64,000 bases of DNA, taken from Streptomyces sp. CBMA291 (lineage in GTDB: Bacteria; Actinomycetota; Actinomycetes; Streptomycetales; Streptomycetaceae). The DNA lies in NCBI RefSeq assembly GCF_014596525.1, contig NZ_MSJP01000085.1, positions 1 through 64,000 of the forward strand, given 5' to 3'. Under the pieces are notes generated by a model, which searched no databases, was not told where the DNA came from, and saw only the letters and a list, made by a program, of their open reading frames with translations. The translations under genes and the position numbers were made by a program. Position 1 is the first letter of the stretch. Each line of letters opens with the position of its first letter. Of the stretch, positions 53,449 to 62,862 are shown in pieces.

Positions 53449-54684
53449 TCAGCGGGCGTCCGGGGGCGAGTCGGGCGAGTGGGGTGAGCTGGGCGAGCTG
53501 GGCGATTCGGTGACCGTCGGCGCCGGGGCCGATGCCGGGGCCGCCGATGCCGGGATCGATGCCGGGGCCGATACCGAAGCCGTCTCGGCCGCCGCCCCCG
53601 ACGTCTGGGCGGCCCGGCGGCGGGTGGCCCAGAAGACGCCGCTGCCGACGGCGAGCGTGGCGCCGACGCCGATCGCCCCGGCGAGACCGCCGGAGAGCCG
53701 GGGTGCCTGAACGCCCTTGACGCCGTAGTCGGCGAGCGGGGAACCGGCCGCCGCGTGGTCCTCGGCCTTGGCGTCGATGCCCTGGTCGGCGGCGACCTTC
53801 TCCAGACCGTCGGGGCTGGCGGAGGCGTAGAAGGAGACGAATCCGGCCAGGAGGAGGGCGGTGACGACACCACCGGCCCAGAGGGCGCGCGGGGAACGGG
53901 CCGGGGCCGAAGCCCTGATCGGGGTCGGGGCCGAGGTCAGGGTCGGAGTCGGGGCCGGGGTCGCGGTCGGGGTCGCGGTCGGGGTCGCGGTCGGGGCGTC
54001 GACCAGCACCCCGCCGACGCGGAGTTTGAGCGGGGCGGTCAGGCCCCGGGCGCCGTACACCAGGTCGGGGCGGACGGCGATGACGGCGCCGACGGTCAGA
54101 CAGGTGATGACGGCCTCGCCGATGCCGATGAGGACGTGCACGCCGACCATGGCGGTGAGGACCTTGGGGACGGGGACGTCGGTGGTGCCGCCGATCGCGT
54201 AGATGCCGGTGAAGGCGGTCGCCGCGGCCGGTACGGAGACCAGGGCGGCGAGGAAGGAGGCCGCCGTCACGGAGGCGCGGGTGCGGGGCAGCAGGAGGAC
54301 GAGGCCCCGGAAGAGGGCGTAGGCGACGACGACGGTGACGACGCCCATGACGGTGATGTTCACGCCGAGGGCGGTGAGTCCGCCGTCGGCGAAGAGGACG
54401 CCCTGCATGAGCAGGACGACGGCGATGCACAGGACGCCGGTCCAGGGGCCGACGAGGATCGCGGCGAGCGCGCCGCCGAGCAGATGTCCGCTGGTCCCGG
54501 CGGCGACCGGGAAGTTCAGCATCTGTACGGCGAAGACGAAGGCGGCGACGAGTCCGGCGAGCGGGGCGGTCCGCTGGTCCAGCTCGCGGCGCGCGCCGCG
54601 CAGGCTCACGGCGACGGCCCCGGCGGCGAGGACTCCGGCGGCGGCCGAGACGGGCGCGTTGATGAAACCGTCAGGTACATGCAC
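53449..54684 (-). CDS. cbiM: ECF substrate component CbiM fused to a PDGLE (CbiN-like) domain
   Basis: A 411-residue membrane protein; GTG 54684 gives the canonical second-residue His (HVPDGFINAPV) whose amino terminus binds the metal in CbiM/NikM. Seven membrane segments and GGTSGHLLGGALAA-like motifs (AGTSGHLLGG) follow to about residue 215. A Thr/Pro/Ala linker of (PTAT)n type leads to a second part with one membrane segment and ASPDGLEKVAADQGID, the PDGLE motif of CbiN/NikN, ending in a Ser/Pro tail. A separate cbiN is absent. Metal could be Co2+ or Ni2+; no cobalamin riboswitch was recognised upstream. Confidence 0.88.
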   Translation of the reverse strand: MHVPDGFINAPVSAAAGVLAAGAVAVSLRGARRELDQRTAPLAGLVAAFVFAVQMLNFPVAAGTSGHLLGGALAAILVGPWTGVLCIAVVLLMQGVLFADGGLTALGVNITVMGVVTVVVAYALFRGLVLLLPRTRASVTAASFLAALVSVPAAATAFTGIYAIGGTTDVPVPKVLTAMVGVHVLIGIGEAVITCLTVGAVIAVRPDLVYGARGLTAPLKLRVGGVLVDAPTATPTATPTATPAPTPTLTSAPTPIRASAPARSPRALWAGGVVTALLLAGFVSFYASASPDGLEKVAADQGIDAKAEDHAAAGSPLADYGVKGVQAPRLSGGLAGAIGVGATLAVGSGVFWATRRRAAQTSGAAAETASVSAPASIPASAAPASAPAPTVTESPSSPSSPHSPDSPPDAR

Positions 54685-54847
54685 AGTCTGAATGATGAGC
54701 GCTGTTGCGAAGGGCTTGCAAGAGCGCATGGGTCACGGAAACGGCGGAGCACGGGCCCCGGGGCTCGGAACGACGGAGCATAGTCGCGCGCATCCGGGGA
54801 AGAAGTGGGACATTAGTCGACAAGAGGACAATCCTGAGGAGCCTTCG

Positions 54848-55216
54848 ATGGCCGCCGCAGCCGATCGACCCGTCGAGGACCGGGCCAAGGGCCGCATCAT
54901 CAGTGACGCGCCGCTCTCCCGCCCCGTACCCGTGTCCCTCCGCTACGACCCCGGCTCCGCCCCCGCCACCGTGCGCTTCGGCTTCCCCGACGCGGTCGAG
55001 TGGTCCTTCCCGCGCTCCCTCCTGGAGAAGGGGCTGCGCGCCCCGACCCGGCGCGGTGACATCGAGGTGTGGCCCTGCGGCCGGGTGCAGACGGTGGTGG
55101 AGCTGCACACGGCGGACGGGGTCACGGTCGTCCAGTTCGACAGCCAGACCCTGCGGCGCTTCCTGCGGCACACGTACGCCGCCGTCGACACACGGACGCC
55201 GCCGGCACGTCGATGA
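54848..55216 (+). CDS. SsgA-like sporulation protein (possibly SsgE)
   Basis: A 122-residue SsgA-like (SALP) protein. Family pattern: VPVSLRYDPGSAPATVRFGFPDAVEWSFPRSLLEKGL, then GDIEVWPCGR and VVQFDSQTLRRFLRHTYAAV. SALPs control septum placement, wall remodelling and spore separation in sporulating actinomycetes. ATG 54848 follows GAGGAG. Its place between penicillin-binding genes and cobalt-transport genes recalls ssgE in S. coelicolor, but that identity is inferred from synteny. It is divergent from cbiM. Confidence 0.82.
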   Translation: MAAAADRPVEDRAKGRIISDAPLSRPVPVSLRYDPGSAPATVRFGFPDAVEWSFPRSLLEKGLRAPTRRGDIEVWPCGRVQTVVELHTADGVTVVQFDSQTLRRFLRHTYAAVDTRTPPARR

Positions 55217-55345
55217 CGACGTACCGGCGGCGCGGGTCCCGGCGGACCGGGTGGATCAGGCCTTACGAAGGGCCTTACGAGGTGCCTTGCGAGCAGCTAC
55301 GCGAGATGCCTGGCGAGGTGCCTCGTGAGGCCGGGGGCCGTGCGG

Positions 55346-57541
55346 TCAGACCTTCACCAGGTCCGGGTGCGCGGTCTCGTCGGTCGCGGACGTCTTGCTG
55401 AGCGCCTCGCCCTCCACGTCGACGTTGGGCAGGGCGCGGTCCAGCCACTTCGGCAGCCACCAGGCCTTGTGGCCCAGGAGCGCGAGGACGGCGGGGACGA
55501 TCGCCATACGGACCACGAAGGCGTCGAAGAGGACGGCGACGGCCAGGCCGAAGCCGATCATCTTGACCATCTGGTCGCTCATGGTGATGAAGCCCGCGAA
55601 GACCGCCATCATGATCACCGCGGCGGCGGTGACCACCCGGGCGCTGTGCCGGAAGCCGGTCACGATCGCCTCGGCGGGCCGCTCCCCGTGGACGTACGCC
55701 TCCCGCATGCGGGTGACGAGGAAGACCTCGTAGTCCATCGCGAGGCCGAAGACCACGCCCACCATGAAGATCGGCATCATCGACATGATCGGGCCGGTCT
55801 GCTCGACCCCGAAGAGGCTGCCGAGCCAGCCCCACTGGAAGACCGCGACGACCGCGCCGAGGGCCGCGACCACCGAGAGCAGGAAGCCGAGGGCCGCCTT
55901 CAGGGGGACGAGGACCGAGCGGAAGACCAGGATCAGCAGGACGAAGGCGAGACCGACGACGAGTGCCAGGTACGGCATCAGGGCGTCGTTCATCTTCTGC
56001 GAGAAGTCGATGTTCATCGCGGGGGCGCCGCTGACCATGACCTCGTCGCCGGTGGCGGCGCGGATGTCGTGGACCAGCTGCTCGGTGGCGGCCGAGGACG
56101 GGCGGTCCTTCGGGATCACGGTGATCATGGCGGCGTCGCCGGCCTCGTTGGGCGCCGGCGGGGTGACGGCGGCCCAGCCCTTGAGGGACTTGATCGCGGT
56201 GACGGCCTTGTCGGCGGTCGCCTTGTCGCCGTCGACGACGACGAGCAGCGGGCCGTTGAAGCCGGGGCCGAAGCCGTCGGACAGGGCGTCGTAGGCGCGG
56301 CGCTCGGTGGCCGAGGTCGGCTTGACGCTGTCGTCGGGGAGGCCCATCTTCAGCGAGGTGGCGGGCAGCGCGATCGCGCCGAGGCCGAGGACGCCGACGA
56401 GCAGCACCAGGATGGGACGGCGCAGGACGAAGCGGGCCCAGCGGGTGCCGCCGTTGTCCCGGACGGCGGGCGCGTCGGCGGTCCGGGCGCCCTTGGCACC
56501 CTCGGTGCCCTTGGCGCCCTTGCGCTGCTTGCGGCCGAGGACCTTGTCACCGGCGAAGCCGAGCAGGGCGGGGACCAGGGTCAGCGCGATCAGTACGGCG
56601 ATCACGACGGTGCCCGCGGCGGCGAAGCCCATCTTCGTCAGCATCGGGATGTTGACGACGGCCAGGCCGACCAGGGCGATGACGACGGTGAGTCCGGCGA
56701 AGACGACGGCGGAACCGGCGGTGCCGGTCGCGCGGGCCGCGGCTTCTTCCTTCTCGCGGCCCTCGGCCAGCTCCGCGCGGTAGCGGGAGACGATGAAGAG
56801 GGCGTAGTCGATGCCGACGGCGAGGCCGATCATCATCGCGAGGGTGGAGGTGGTGTTGCCGAGGTCGAGGACCTTGGCGAGCGCGCCGATCGTGGAGACG
56901 CCGATGCCGACGCCGATGATCGCGGTGAGCAGCGGCAGACCGGCGGCGACGAGGGAGCCGAAGGTGATGACGAGGACGATGCCGGCGATGACGACGCCGA
57001 TGGCCTCGCCCGCGCCTCCCTCGGGCATGCTCATGAGGGCGTCGCCGCCGAGTTCGACGGTCAGGCCCTGGCCCCGGGCGTCCTCGCCCGCCTCGGTGAG
57101 CGCCTCGCGCGTCGCGTCGGTCAGCTCCATCGCGTTGACCTTGTAGGCGACGGAGATGTAGGCGGTGGAGCCGTTCTGCGAGACGGCGTGCGCGGTGTAC
57201 GGGTCGGTGACCGAGGCGATCTGGTCCGAGCCGGACTTCAGCGAGGCCACGGTCTGCTCGACGAGGGCCTTGTGCGCCGGGTCGGTGACCTTCCGGCCCT
57301 CGGGGGCCTGGAAGACGATCCGGGCGGTGGCGCCGTCGGCGGCACCGCCGGGGAAGCGCTCTTCGAGCAGGTCGAAGGCGCGTTGGGCCTCGGTGCCGGG
57401 CATCGAGAAGGAACTGGTGGGCGCTGCGGGGGCGGTGGCGGCGCCGATCCCGGCGACCGCCAGGAGGGCCACCCAGAGGAGGGCGACGAGCCGTCGGCGC
57501 CGGAAGGCGAGACGGCCCAGCTTGTAGAGGAACGTGGCCAC
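55346..57541 (-). CDS. MMPL/RND-family membrane exporter
   Basis: A 731-residue transporter starting at GTG 57541. Twelve membrane segments in two halves, each preceded by a large extracellular domain (about residues 45-170 and 380-530). The conserved charged motifs GIDYALFIVSRYR and AMDYEVFLVTRMREAY lie in segments 4 and 10 and carry the proton-relay Asp-Tyr pairs. Such proteins export lipids or drugs. It is downstream of a TetR gene on the same strand, which probably represses it. Confidence 0.92.
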   Translation of the reverse strand: MATFLYKLGRLAFRRRRLVALLWVALLAVAGIGAATAPAAPTSSFSMPGTEAQRAFDLLEERFPGGAADGATARIVFQAPEGRKVTDPAHKALVEQTVASLKSGSDQIASVTDPYTAHAVSQNGSTAYISVAYKVNAMELTDATREALTEAGEDARGQGLTVELGGDALMSMPEGGAGEAIGVVIAGIVLVITFGSLVAAGLPLLTAIIGVGIGVSTIGALAKVLDLGNTTSTLAMMIGLAVGIDYALFIVSRYRAELAEGREKEEAAARATGTAGSAVVFAGLTVVIALVGLAVVNIPMLTKMGFAAAGTVVIAVLIALTLVPALLGFAGDKVLGRKQRKGAKGTEGAKGARTADAPAVRDNGGTRWARFVLRRPILVLLVGVLGLGAIALPATSLKMGLPDDSVKPTSATERRAYDALSDGFGPGFNGPLLVVVDGDKATADKAVTAIKSLKGWAAVTPPAPNEAGDAAMITVIPKDRPSSAATEQLVHDIRAATGDEVMVSGAPAMNIDFSQKMNDALMPYLALVVGLAFVLLILVFRSVLVPLKAALGFLLSVVAALGAVVAVFQWGWLGSLFGVEQTGPIMSMMPIFMVGVVFGLAMDYEVFLVTRMREAYVHGERPAEAIVTGFRHSARVVTAAAVIMMAVFAGFITMSDQMVKMIGFGLAVAVLFDAFVVRMAIVPAVLALLGHKAWWLPKWLDRALPNVDVEGEALSKTSATDETAHPDLVKV

Positions 57542-57647
57542 GGGGGCGTACTCCCGGTGTGGGGTGGGACAGGGCATGGGGAGCCGGCCCGACGTCGTGA
57601 GCGGTACGAGTCAGGTGGTGCGGGTGAAACGGGTGGTGCTGTGTGGA

Positions 57648-58220
57648 TCAGACGCCGAGTGAGGGGAGCACGACGGCGTCGACATAGGCTCTGAGGAAAG
57701 CGACGTCCAGGGACTTTCCGTCGATCAACGGGCGGGCGACGAACGCGCCGATCAGCAGATGGGGGAAGAAGTCGAGCGCCGGGTTGTCGGCGTCGATCTC
57801 ACCTCTGCGGACCGCTCGGTCGAGGACCACGCGAAGCTTGGTCAACTCGGGTTCGACGAGCACGTCGCGCAGGGCTTCGAGCAGGTCGGGGTGGGTGTGG
57901 ACGGCATGGGCGAGGCCCCGCATCAGCGCGGTGTCCCGCTCCATCTCGCAGTCGTCCATCCGGTCCAGCATGGCGGCGAAGTCGCCGCGCAGGCTTCCCG
58001 TGTCGATCTCGTCGATCGACACCGGCTTGTCCTGGCGCAGGGCTCCGGCCACGAGCTGCGGCTTGCTCCCCCACTGGCGGTAGAGGGTGGCCTTGCTGGC
58101 GTGGGTGCGGGCGGCGACGGCGTCCATGGTGAGAGCGTCGTAGCCGACCTCGCACAGCAGGTCGATCACGGCCCCGTACAGCTCGTTCTCCCGCTCGGGA
58201 GTGAGTCTGCTGCGGGCCAC
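57648..58220 (-). CDS. TetR-family repressor of the MMPL exporter
   Basis: A 190-residue regulator; GTG 58220 fits the family start (RSRLTPERENELYGAVIDLL). HTH: YDALTMDAVAARTHASKATLYRQWGSKPQLV (about residues 25-55). A C-terminal helical ligand domain ends PHLLIGAFVARPLIDGKSLD. Two perfect 15-bp palindromes lie directly upstream, so it is likely autoregulated and controls the exporter 106 bases downstream. Confidence 0.9.
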   Translation of the reverse strand: MARSRLTPERENELYGAVIDLLCEVGYDALTMDAVAARTHASKATLYRQWGSKPQLVAGALRQDKPVSIDEIDTGSLRGDFAAMLDRMDDCEMERDTALMRGLAHAVHTHPDLLEALRDVLVEPELTKLRVVLDRAVRRGEIDADNPALDFFPHLLIGAFVARPLIDGKSLDVAFLRAYVDAVVLPSLGV

Positions 58221-58237
58221 GCGAACCTCCGGCGCGA

Positions 58238-58252
58238 ACGAAACGGTTTCGT
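58238..58252. promoter_or_regulatory. TetR operator 1
   Basis: Perfect palindrome ACGAAAC-G-GTTTCGT, 18 bases upstream of the TetR start codon. Confidence 0.75.
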
Positions 58253-58284
58253 ACACCAGGACTCTACCCGCGGCCAAGAGCGAA

Positions 58285-58299
58285 ACGAAACCGTTTCGT
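58285..58299. promoter_or_regulatory. TetR operator 2
   Basis: The same palindrome with central C (ACGAAAC-C-GTTTCGT), 47 bases from operator 1, about 4.5 helical turns. Confidence 0.75.
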
Positions 58300-58583
58300 A
58301 CGTGTCCTGCGCCACAGCGGACGGGGCGCACGGGACCGGAGTCGTACGGAGGGGGTACGGGGGTCCAACGGAGGTCGTACGAGGGCCGTACGGGGGTCGC
58401 ACGGGGGTCGTACGGGGCGCGGCCGGAGGTTCTACGGGGCGGGGCCGGGTGTCGCCCGGGGCCGGAGCCGGGCGTCGTACCGGACGCGGAGGCCCTCTCG
58501 CGGGCGGCCCGTCACCCGTGCCCCGTACGGGGAAAACACACGTACGAGTTGCCCCGCCTCCTCCCCCCGGAAAGCATGAGGAG

Positions 58584-61500
58584 GTGAGTGACGACGCCGC
58601 GTATCTCCGCTTCCCGCATCTCCACGAGGATCTGCTGTGCTTCGCCGCCGAGGACGATCTGTGGATCGCCCCGCTCGTCCCCGAGGGCCACCGCCCGGGA
58701 CGTGCCTGGCGGCTCACCGTCGACCGGACCCGGGTCGGGCACCCGCGCTTCTCGCCGGACGGACGCCACATCGCGTACACGAGCTGGCACAGCCTCGATC
58801 CGGAGATCCATCTCGTCCCCATCGACGGCGGGCCCGCCCGGCGGCTCAGCTACTGGGGCTCCACCGACACCCGGGTCTGCGGCTGGACCCCGCCCGGCGA
58901 GGACGGGCACTCCGACATCCTCGCCGTCTCCTCGCACAGTCAGCCCTTCTCGTACTACTCCTGGGCCTACACCGTCCCCACCGACGGCTCCCCCGGCGGC
59001 CGCATGCCCTGGGGCCCGGTCTCCGACATCGCCGTCACCGAGCACGGCGGAGAGCGCCGCACCCTGCTGCTCACCGGGAAGCCGCCGCACGAACCGGCCG
59101 CCTGGAAGCGCTACCGGGGCGGCGCCACCGGCCGCCTCTGGCTGCACGGCGAGCGGCTGCTGCCCGGCCTCGGCGGCCACATCGACAGTCCCATGGCCGT
59201 CGGCGGGCGGGTCGCCTTCCTCTCCGACCACGAGGGCGTCGGCAACCTCTACTCCTGTCTGCCCGACGGCTCCGACCTGCGCCGCCACACCGACCACGAC
59301 GCCTTCTACGCCCGGCACGCGTCGAGCGACGGGCGCCGGGTCGTCTACCAGTGCGCGGGCGAGCTGTGGATCGTCGACGCGCTGACCCCCGACTCCCGCC
59401 CCCGCAGGCTGGAGGTCCGGCTCGGCGGGCAGCGCGTCGGCCGCCGGACCTACCAGGTGCCCACCGCCCACCACGTCGACGCGGTCTCCGTCGACGAGAC
59501 CGGCCGGGCCAGCGCCGTCTCCGTACGCGGCAGCCTCTACTGGCTCACCCACCGCGACGGCCCCGCCCGCACCATCGTCGACACCCCGGGCGTCCGGGTC
59601 AGGCTCCCCGAGATGCTCGGCAGCGGCGGACAGGTCGCGTACGTCACCGACGCGGGCGGCGAGGACGCCGTGGAGGTCGCCTATCTGCCGCGCGCCAGCG
59701 GCGACCGCCCCCCGCGCCTCCTGGCCTCCGGCGACCTCGGACGCGTCGAGGAGATGGTCTCCGACCCCTCGGGCGAACGCCTCGCCCTCGCCTCCCACGA
59801 CGGCCGCCTGCTGCTTGTCGACGCGACGGGGGAGACGGGGGAAACAGGGGAGACGGGGGGTGCGCCGGAGACCCCGGCCGGGGACGGGGCCGGGAGCCCC
59901 GCGCCAGGAAGCCCCTCGGCCGGGAGCGACGGAAGCGACGCCGGCCCCGCCACACGGGAACACGCCGGGGCGCCGGGGGCACCGGGAACGCCAGGGACAC
60001 CGGGAGCAGCAGGAGTGCCAGGAGTCCCGGGAGCACCGGGAGCACCGGGAGCACCAGCCACACCGGACGCACAGGCCGCACTTGCCACATCAGTCACACC
60101 AGCCATGCCAACCACGTCAGCCGCATCAGCCACGTCGGCCACACCCACCACACCCGCCACACCCGCCACACCCGCCACACCCGCCACACCAACCGAACCG
60201 GACACCCCAGACGCACCGGCGACACCAGGCGTCACCGAGCTGATCCGTTCCCTCAACGGTCCCGTCCGTGACCTCGCCTTCTCTCCCGACGGGGCCTGGC
60301 TCACCTGGTCGCACCCCGGGATCGGGCGCTCCCTGCGGTCCATCAAGATGGCGCGGATCTCCGGTCCCGGGCCCCGGACCGTCGTCGACGTCACCAACGG
60401 GCGCTTCGAGGACGAGAACCCGGTCTTCACCCGGGACGGGCGCTATCTCGCCTTCCTCTCCTGGCGGGGCTTCGATCCGGTGTACGACGTGCACACCGGG
60501 GACCTGTCGTTCCCGCTGGGCTGCCGCCCCTATCTCGTACCGCTCTCCTCCGCGACCCCGTCCCCCTTCGCGCTGCTCCCGGACGGGCGTCCGGCGGCCG
60601 GTGGGCTCGATCCGGCGGACGACGACACGGAGGCGGCGGACGGCACGGTGACCGTGGAGATCGAGGGGCTCGCCGAGCGGGTCACGCCCTTCCCGGTCGC
60701 CGCCTCCAAGTACTCCGCCCTGCACCCGGTCAGCGGCGGCGGCCTGGTCTGGCTGCGCTGGCCCATCTCGGGCGCGCTCGGCGAGACCTTCGCCAACCCT
60801 GCGGACACCTCGGGCCGCCCCACCCTGGAGCACTTCTCCATCACCAAGGCCCGCAAGAGCGAACTGGCCTCCGATCTCGACTGGTTCGCGGTCAGCGGCG
60901 ACGGCACCCGGCTCGTCGTCGCGGACGAGGGCGAGCTGCGGGCGGTGCCCGCGACCGAGGCGGGGGACGGCGACTCCACCGTCTATCTGGACCTGCGGCG
61001 CATCCTCCACGACATCGATCCGGGCGCCGAGTGGCGGCAGGCCTTCGACGAGGCGGGCCGGATCGTCCGGGCCTACTTCTGGGAGCCCGGCATGGGCGGG
61101 GTGGACTGGCCGGGCGTCCTCGACCAGTACCGGCCGCTGGTCGAACGGGTCGCCTCCCCCGACGAGTTCGCCGATCTGCTCCGCGAGGTCCTCGGTGAAC
61201 TCGGCACCTCCCACGCGTACGTCACGCCCGCCCGCCGCAACGAGGGCCCCCCGCACTACCAGCGGCCCATGGGGCTGCTCGGCGCCAATCTGGTGCCGCG
61301 CGAGACCGGCTGGACGGTGAAGCGGATCCTGCCGGGCGAGTCGTCCGACTCCAAGGCCCGCTCCCCGCTCGCGGGCACCGGCATCCGGCCGGGCGCCGTC
61401 CTCACCCATGTCGACGGGCGGCCGGTGGACCCGGTGGCGGGACCGTATCCGCTGCTCTCCGGGACCGGCGGCACCACCGTCGAGCTGACCTTCACCCCCG

Positions 61501-62246
61501 CCGAGGGCGAGGGGCGGGCCCGCCGGGTCGCGGTGGTCCCGCTCGTCGACGAGCGTCCGCTGCGCTACCAGGACTGGGTGGCCAAACGGCGTGCGGTGGT
61601 ACGGGAGCTGAGCGGCGGGCGCTGCGGCTATCTGCACATCCCCGACATGGGCGGCTCGGGCTGGGCGCAGTTCAACCGCGATCTGCGGATGGAGGTCTCC
61701 CGGCCCGCGCTCATCGTCGACGTACGGGGCAACGCGGGCGGCAACATCAGCGAGCTGGTCATCGAGAAGCTGACCCGCAAGATTCTGGGCTGGGACCTCA
61801 CCCGTCACGCGCAGCCCGTCAGTTACGCCTCGAACGCCCCGCGCGGCCCCGTCGTCGCCCTGGCCGACGAGGCCACCTCCTCGGACGGCGACATGATCAC
61901 CGCCGCGTTCCGGCTGCTGGGGCTCGGCCCGGTGGTCGGCCAGCGGACCTGGGGCGGGGTGGTGGGGATGACCGGCCGCCACCGGCTCGGCGACGGCACG
62001 CAGATCACCGTGCCGATGAACGCCGCCTGGTTCCCCGAGTACGGCTGGTCCCTGGAGAACCACGGCGTGGAACCGGACCTGGCGGCCCTGCGGACCCCGC
62101 TCGACTGGGCCGAGGGCCGGCACGCGCAGCTCGACGACGCGGTCCACGTGGCCCTCTCGCTCCTCGCGAAGACCCCGGCGGCCCGGCCCCCGGGATACGA
62201 GGACCTGCCGGACCGCTCCCGCCCGGAACTGCCGCCGAGACCCTGA
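58584..62246 (+). CDS. Tricorn protease homologue with a collagen-like insertion
   Basis: A 1220-residue serine protease. GTG 58584 is in frame at the family start (YLRFPHLHEDLLCFAAEDDLWIAPL), but its GAGGAG site directly abuts the codon, so the exact start is unsure. Layout: six-bladed propeller to about residue 410; an insert of about 145 residues (Gly-Ala-Pro and Pro-Ala-Thr repeats); second propeller to about 800; C1/PDZ/C2 catalytic part with GELGTSHAYV (His), a PDZ region, ATSSDGDM (nucleophile Ser) and NHGVEPD (Glu). Tricorn cuts peptides from the proteasome into smaller pieces. The usual Streptomyces protein is about 1050-1080 residues, so the insert is extra. Confidence 0.92.
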   Translation: MSDDAAYLRFPHLHEDLLCFAAEDDLWIAPLVPEGHRPGRAWRLTVDRTRVGHPRFSPDGRHIAYTSWHSLDPEIHLVPIDGGPARRLSYWGSTDTRVCGWTPPGEDGHSDILAVSSHSQPFSYYSWAYTVPTDGSPGGRMPWGPVSDIAVTEHGGERRTLLLTGKPPHEPAAWKRYRGGATGRLWLHGERLLPGLGGHIDSPMAVGGRVAFLSDHEGVGNLYSCLPDGSDLRRHTDHDAFYARHASSDGRRVVYQCAGELWIVDALTPDSRPRRLEVRLGGQRVGRRTYQVPTAHHVDAVSVDETGRASAVSVRGSLYWLTHRDGPARTIVDTPGVRVRLPEMLGSGGQVAYVTDAGGEDAVEVAYLPRASGDRPPRLLASGDLGRVEEMVSDPSGERLALASHDGRLLLVDATGETGETGETGGAPETPAGDGAGSPAPGSPSAGSDGSDAGPATREHAGAPGAPGTPGTPGAAGVPGVPGAPGAPGAPATPDAQAALATSVTPAMPTTSAASATSATPTTPATPATPATPATPTEPDTPDAPATPGVTELIRSLNGPVRDLAFSPDGAWLTWSHPGIGRSLRSIKMARISGPGPRTVVDVTNGRFEDENPVFTRDGRYLAFLSWRGFDPVYDVHTGDLSFPLGCRPYLVPLSSATPSPFALLPDGRPAAGGLDPADDDTEAADGTVTVEIEGLAERVTPFPVAASKYSALHPVSGGGLVWLRWPISGALGETFANPADTSGRPTLEHFSITKARKSELASDLDWFAVSGDGTRLVVADEGELRAVPATEAGDGDSTVYLDLRRILHDIDPGAEWRQAFDEAGRIVRAYFWEPGMGGVDWPGVLDQYRPLVERVASPDEFADLLREVLGELGTSHAYVTPARRNEGPPHYQRPMGLLGANLVPRETGWTVKRILPGESSDSKARSPLAGTGIRPGAVLTHVDGRPVDPVAGPYPLLSGTGGTTVELTFTPAEGEGRARRVAVVPLVDERPLRYQDWVAKRRAVVRELSGGRCGYLHIPDMGGSGWAQFNRDLRMEVSRPALIVDVRGNAGGNISELVIEKLTRKILGWDLTRHAQPVSYASNAPRGPVVALADEATSSDGDMITAAFRLLGLGPVVGQRTWGGVVGMTGRHRLGDGTQITVPMNAAWFPEYGWSLENHGVEPDLAALRTPLDWAEGRHAQLDDAVHVALSLLAKTPAARPPGYEDLPDRSRPELPPRP

Positions 62247-62259
62247 GCCCGCCCCTCAA

Positions 62260-62282
62260 GGGCCCCCGCGCTCCGGGGGCCC
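62260..62282 (+). terminator. Hairpin after the tricorn gene
   Basis: Perfect 9-bp arms GGGCCCCCG and CGGGGGCCC with a 5-base loop, 13 bases after the stop. Confidence 0.7.
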
Positions 62283-62346
62283 CAGGGGGATCCCGTACCG
62301 CTCGTCCCCTACGGGATCCCCGTACGGCCCCGCCCTTACGGGATCC

Positions 62347-62862
62347 TCAGGAGGCCATCCCGTAGGCCACCCCGTACGCCACCCCGAGGTCCAGTTCGTA
62401 GGAGGTGCCCGCGCGGCCGTCCAGGGTCACGCTGCCGACCGCGCCGAAACCGGCGCGGCCGAGGACCGCCCTGGAGCCGCCGTTGTCGAGGGTCGTGACG
62501 GCGGTCAGCCTGCTCAGTCCGTACGTCTCCCGGGCCAGCAGGCAGACCTGCCGCACCCCGGCGGTCGCCAGGCCCCGCCCCGCGGCCCGCTCGGCCACCC
62601 GGTAGCCCAGCTCGGCGCCGCCGTCGGCGACGTCGGCGAGGTTGAACCGTCCCAGGACCTCCCCGTCCTCCCCCAGCAGGACGTGGAAGTGGATCGTGCC
62701 GGTCTCCTGCTCGTCGAGCAGCGCCCGGAGCCGCTCCTCGAAGTCGGTGAAGTACGCGTCGCCCCGGTCGGGAACGGACGCGGCGAAGTACGCCCTGTTC
62801 TCGCGTTCGAAGGCGAGCAGGGCGGGGGCGTGGTCGGATCGCAGTCGCTCAAGTACGGCCAT
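62347..62862 (-). CDS. GNAT-family N-acetyltransferase (RimJ/RimL-like)
   Basis: A 171-residue GNAT enzyme, ATG 62862. The acetyl-CoA loop is VAERAAGRGLATAGVRQV (about residues 91-108), preceded by beta-strands HFHVLLGEDGEVLGRFNL, and followed by TTLDNGGSRAVLGRAGF, typical of RimJ/RimL. The C-terminal six residues repeat VAYGVAYGM. The substrate is unknown. It stands alone on the minus strand. Confidence 0.9.
   Translation of the reverse strand: MAVLERLRSDHAPALLAFERENRAYFAASVPDRGDAYFTDFEERLRALLDEQETGTIHFHVLLGEDGEVLGRFNLADVADGGAELGYRVAERAAGRGLATAGVRQVCLLARETYGLSRLTAVTTLDNGGSRAVLGRAGFGAVGSVTLDGRAGTSYELDLGVAYGVAYGMAS

Larger units (their letters stand above)
58221..58583. other. Regulatory gap between TetR and tricorn genes with GTACGG-type repeats
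   Basis: The 363-base gap holds the two 15-bp operators near its left end and a stretch at about 58338-58450 with many short copies of GTCGTACGGGGGTC-like sequence. No gene was seen. Confidence 0.6.

Noticed and set aside
54685..54847. Cobalamin riboswitch upstream of cbiM
   Set aside because: The gap is only about 160 bases and no B12-box-like sequence could be recognised.
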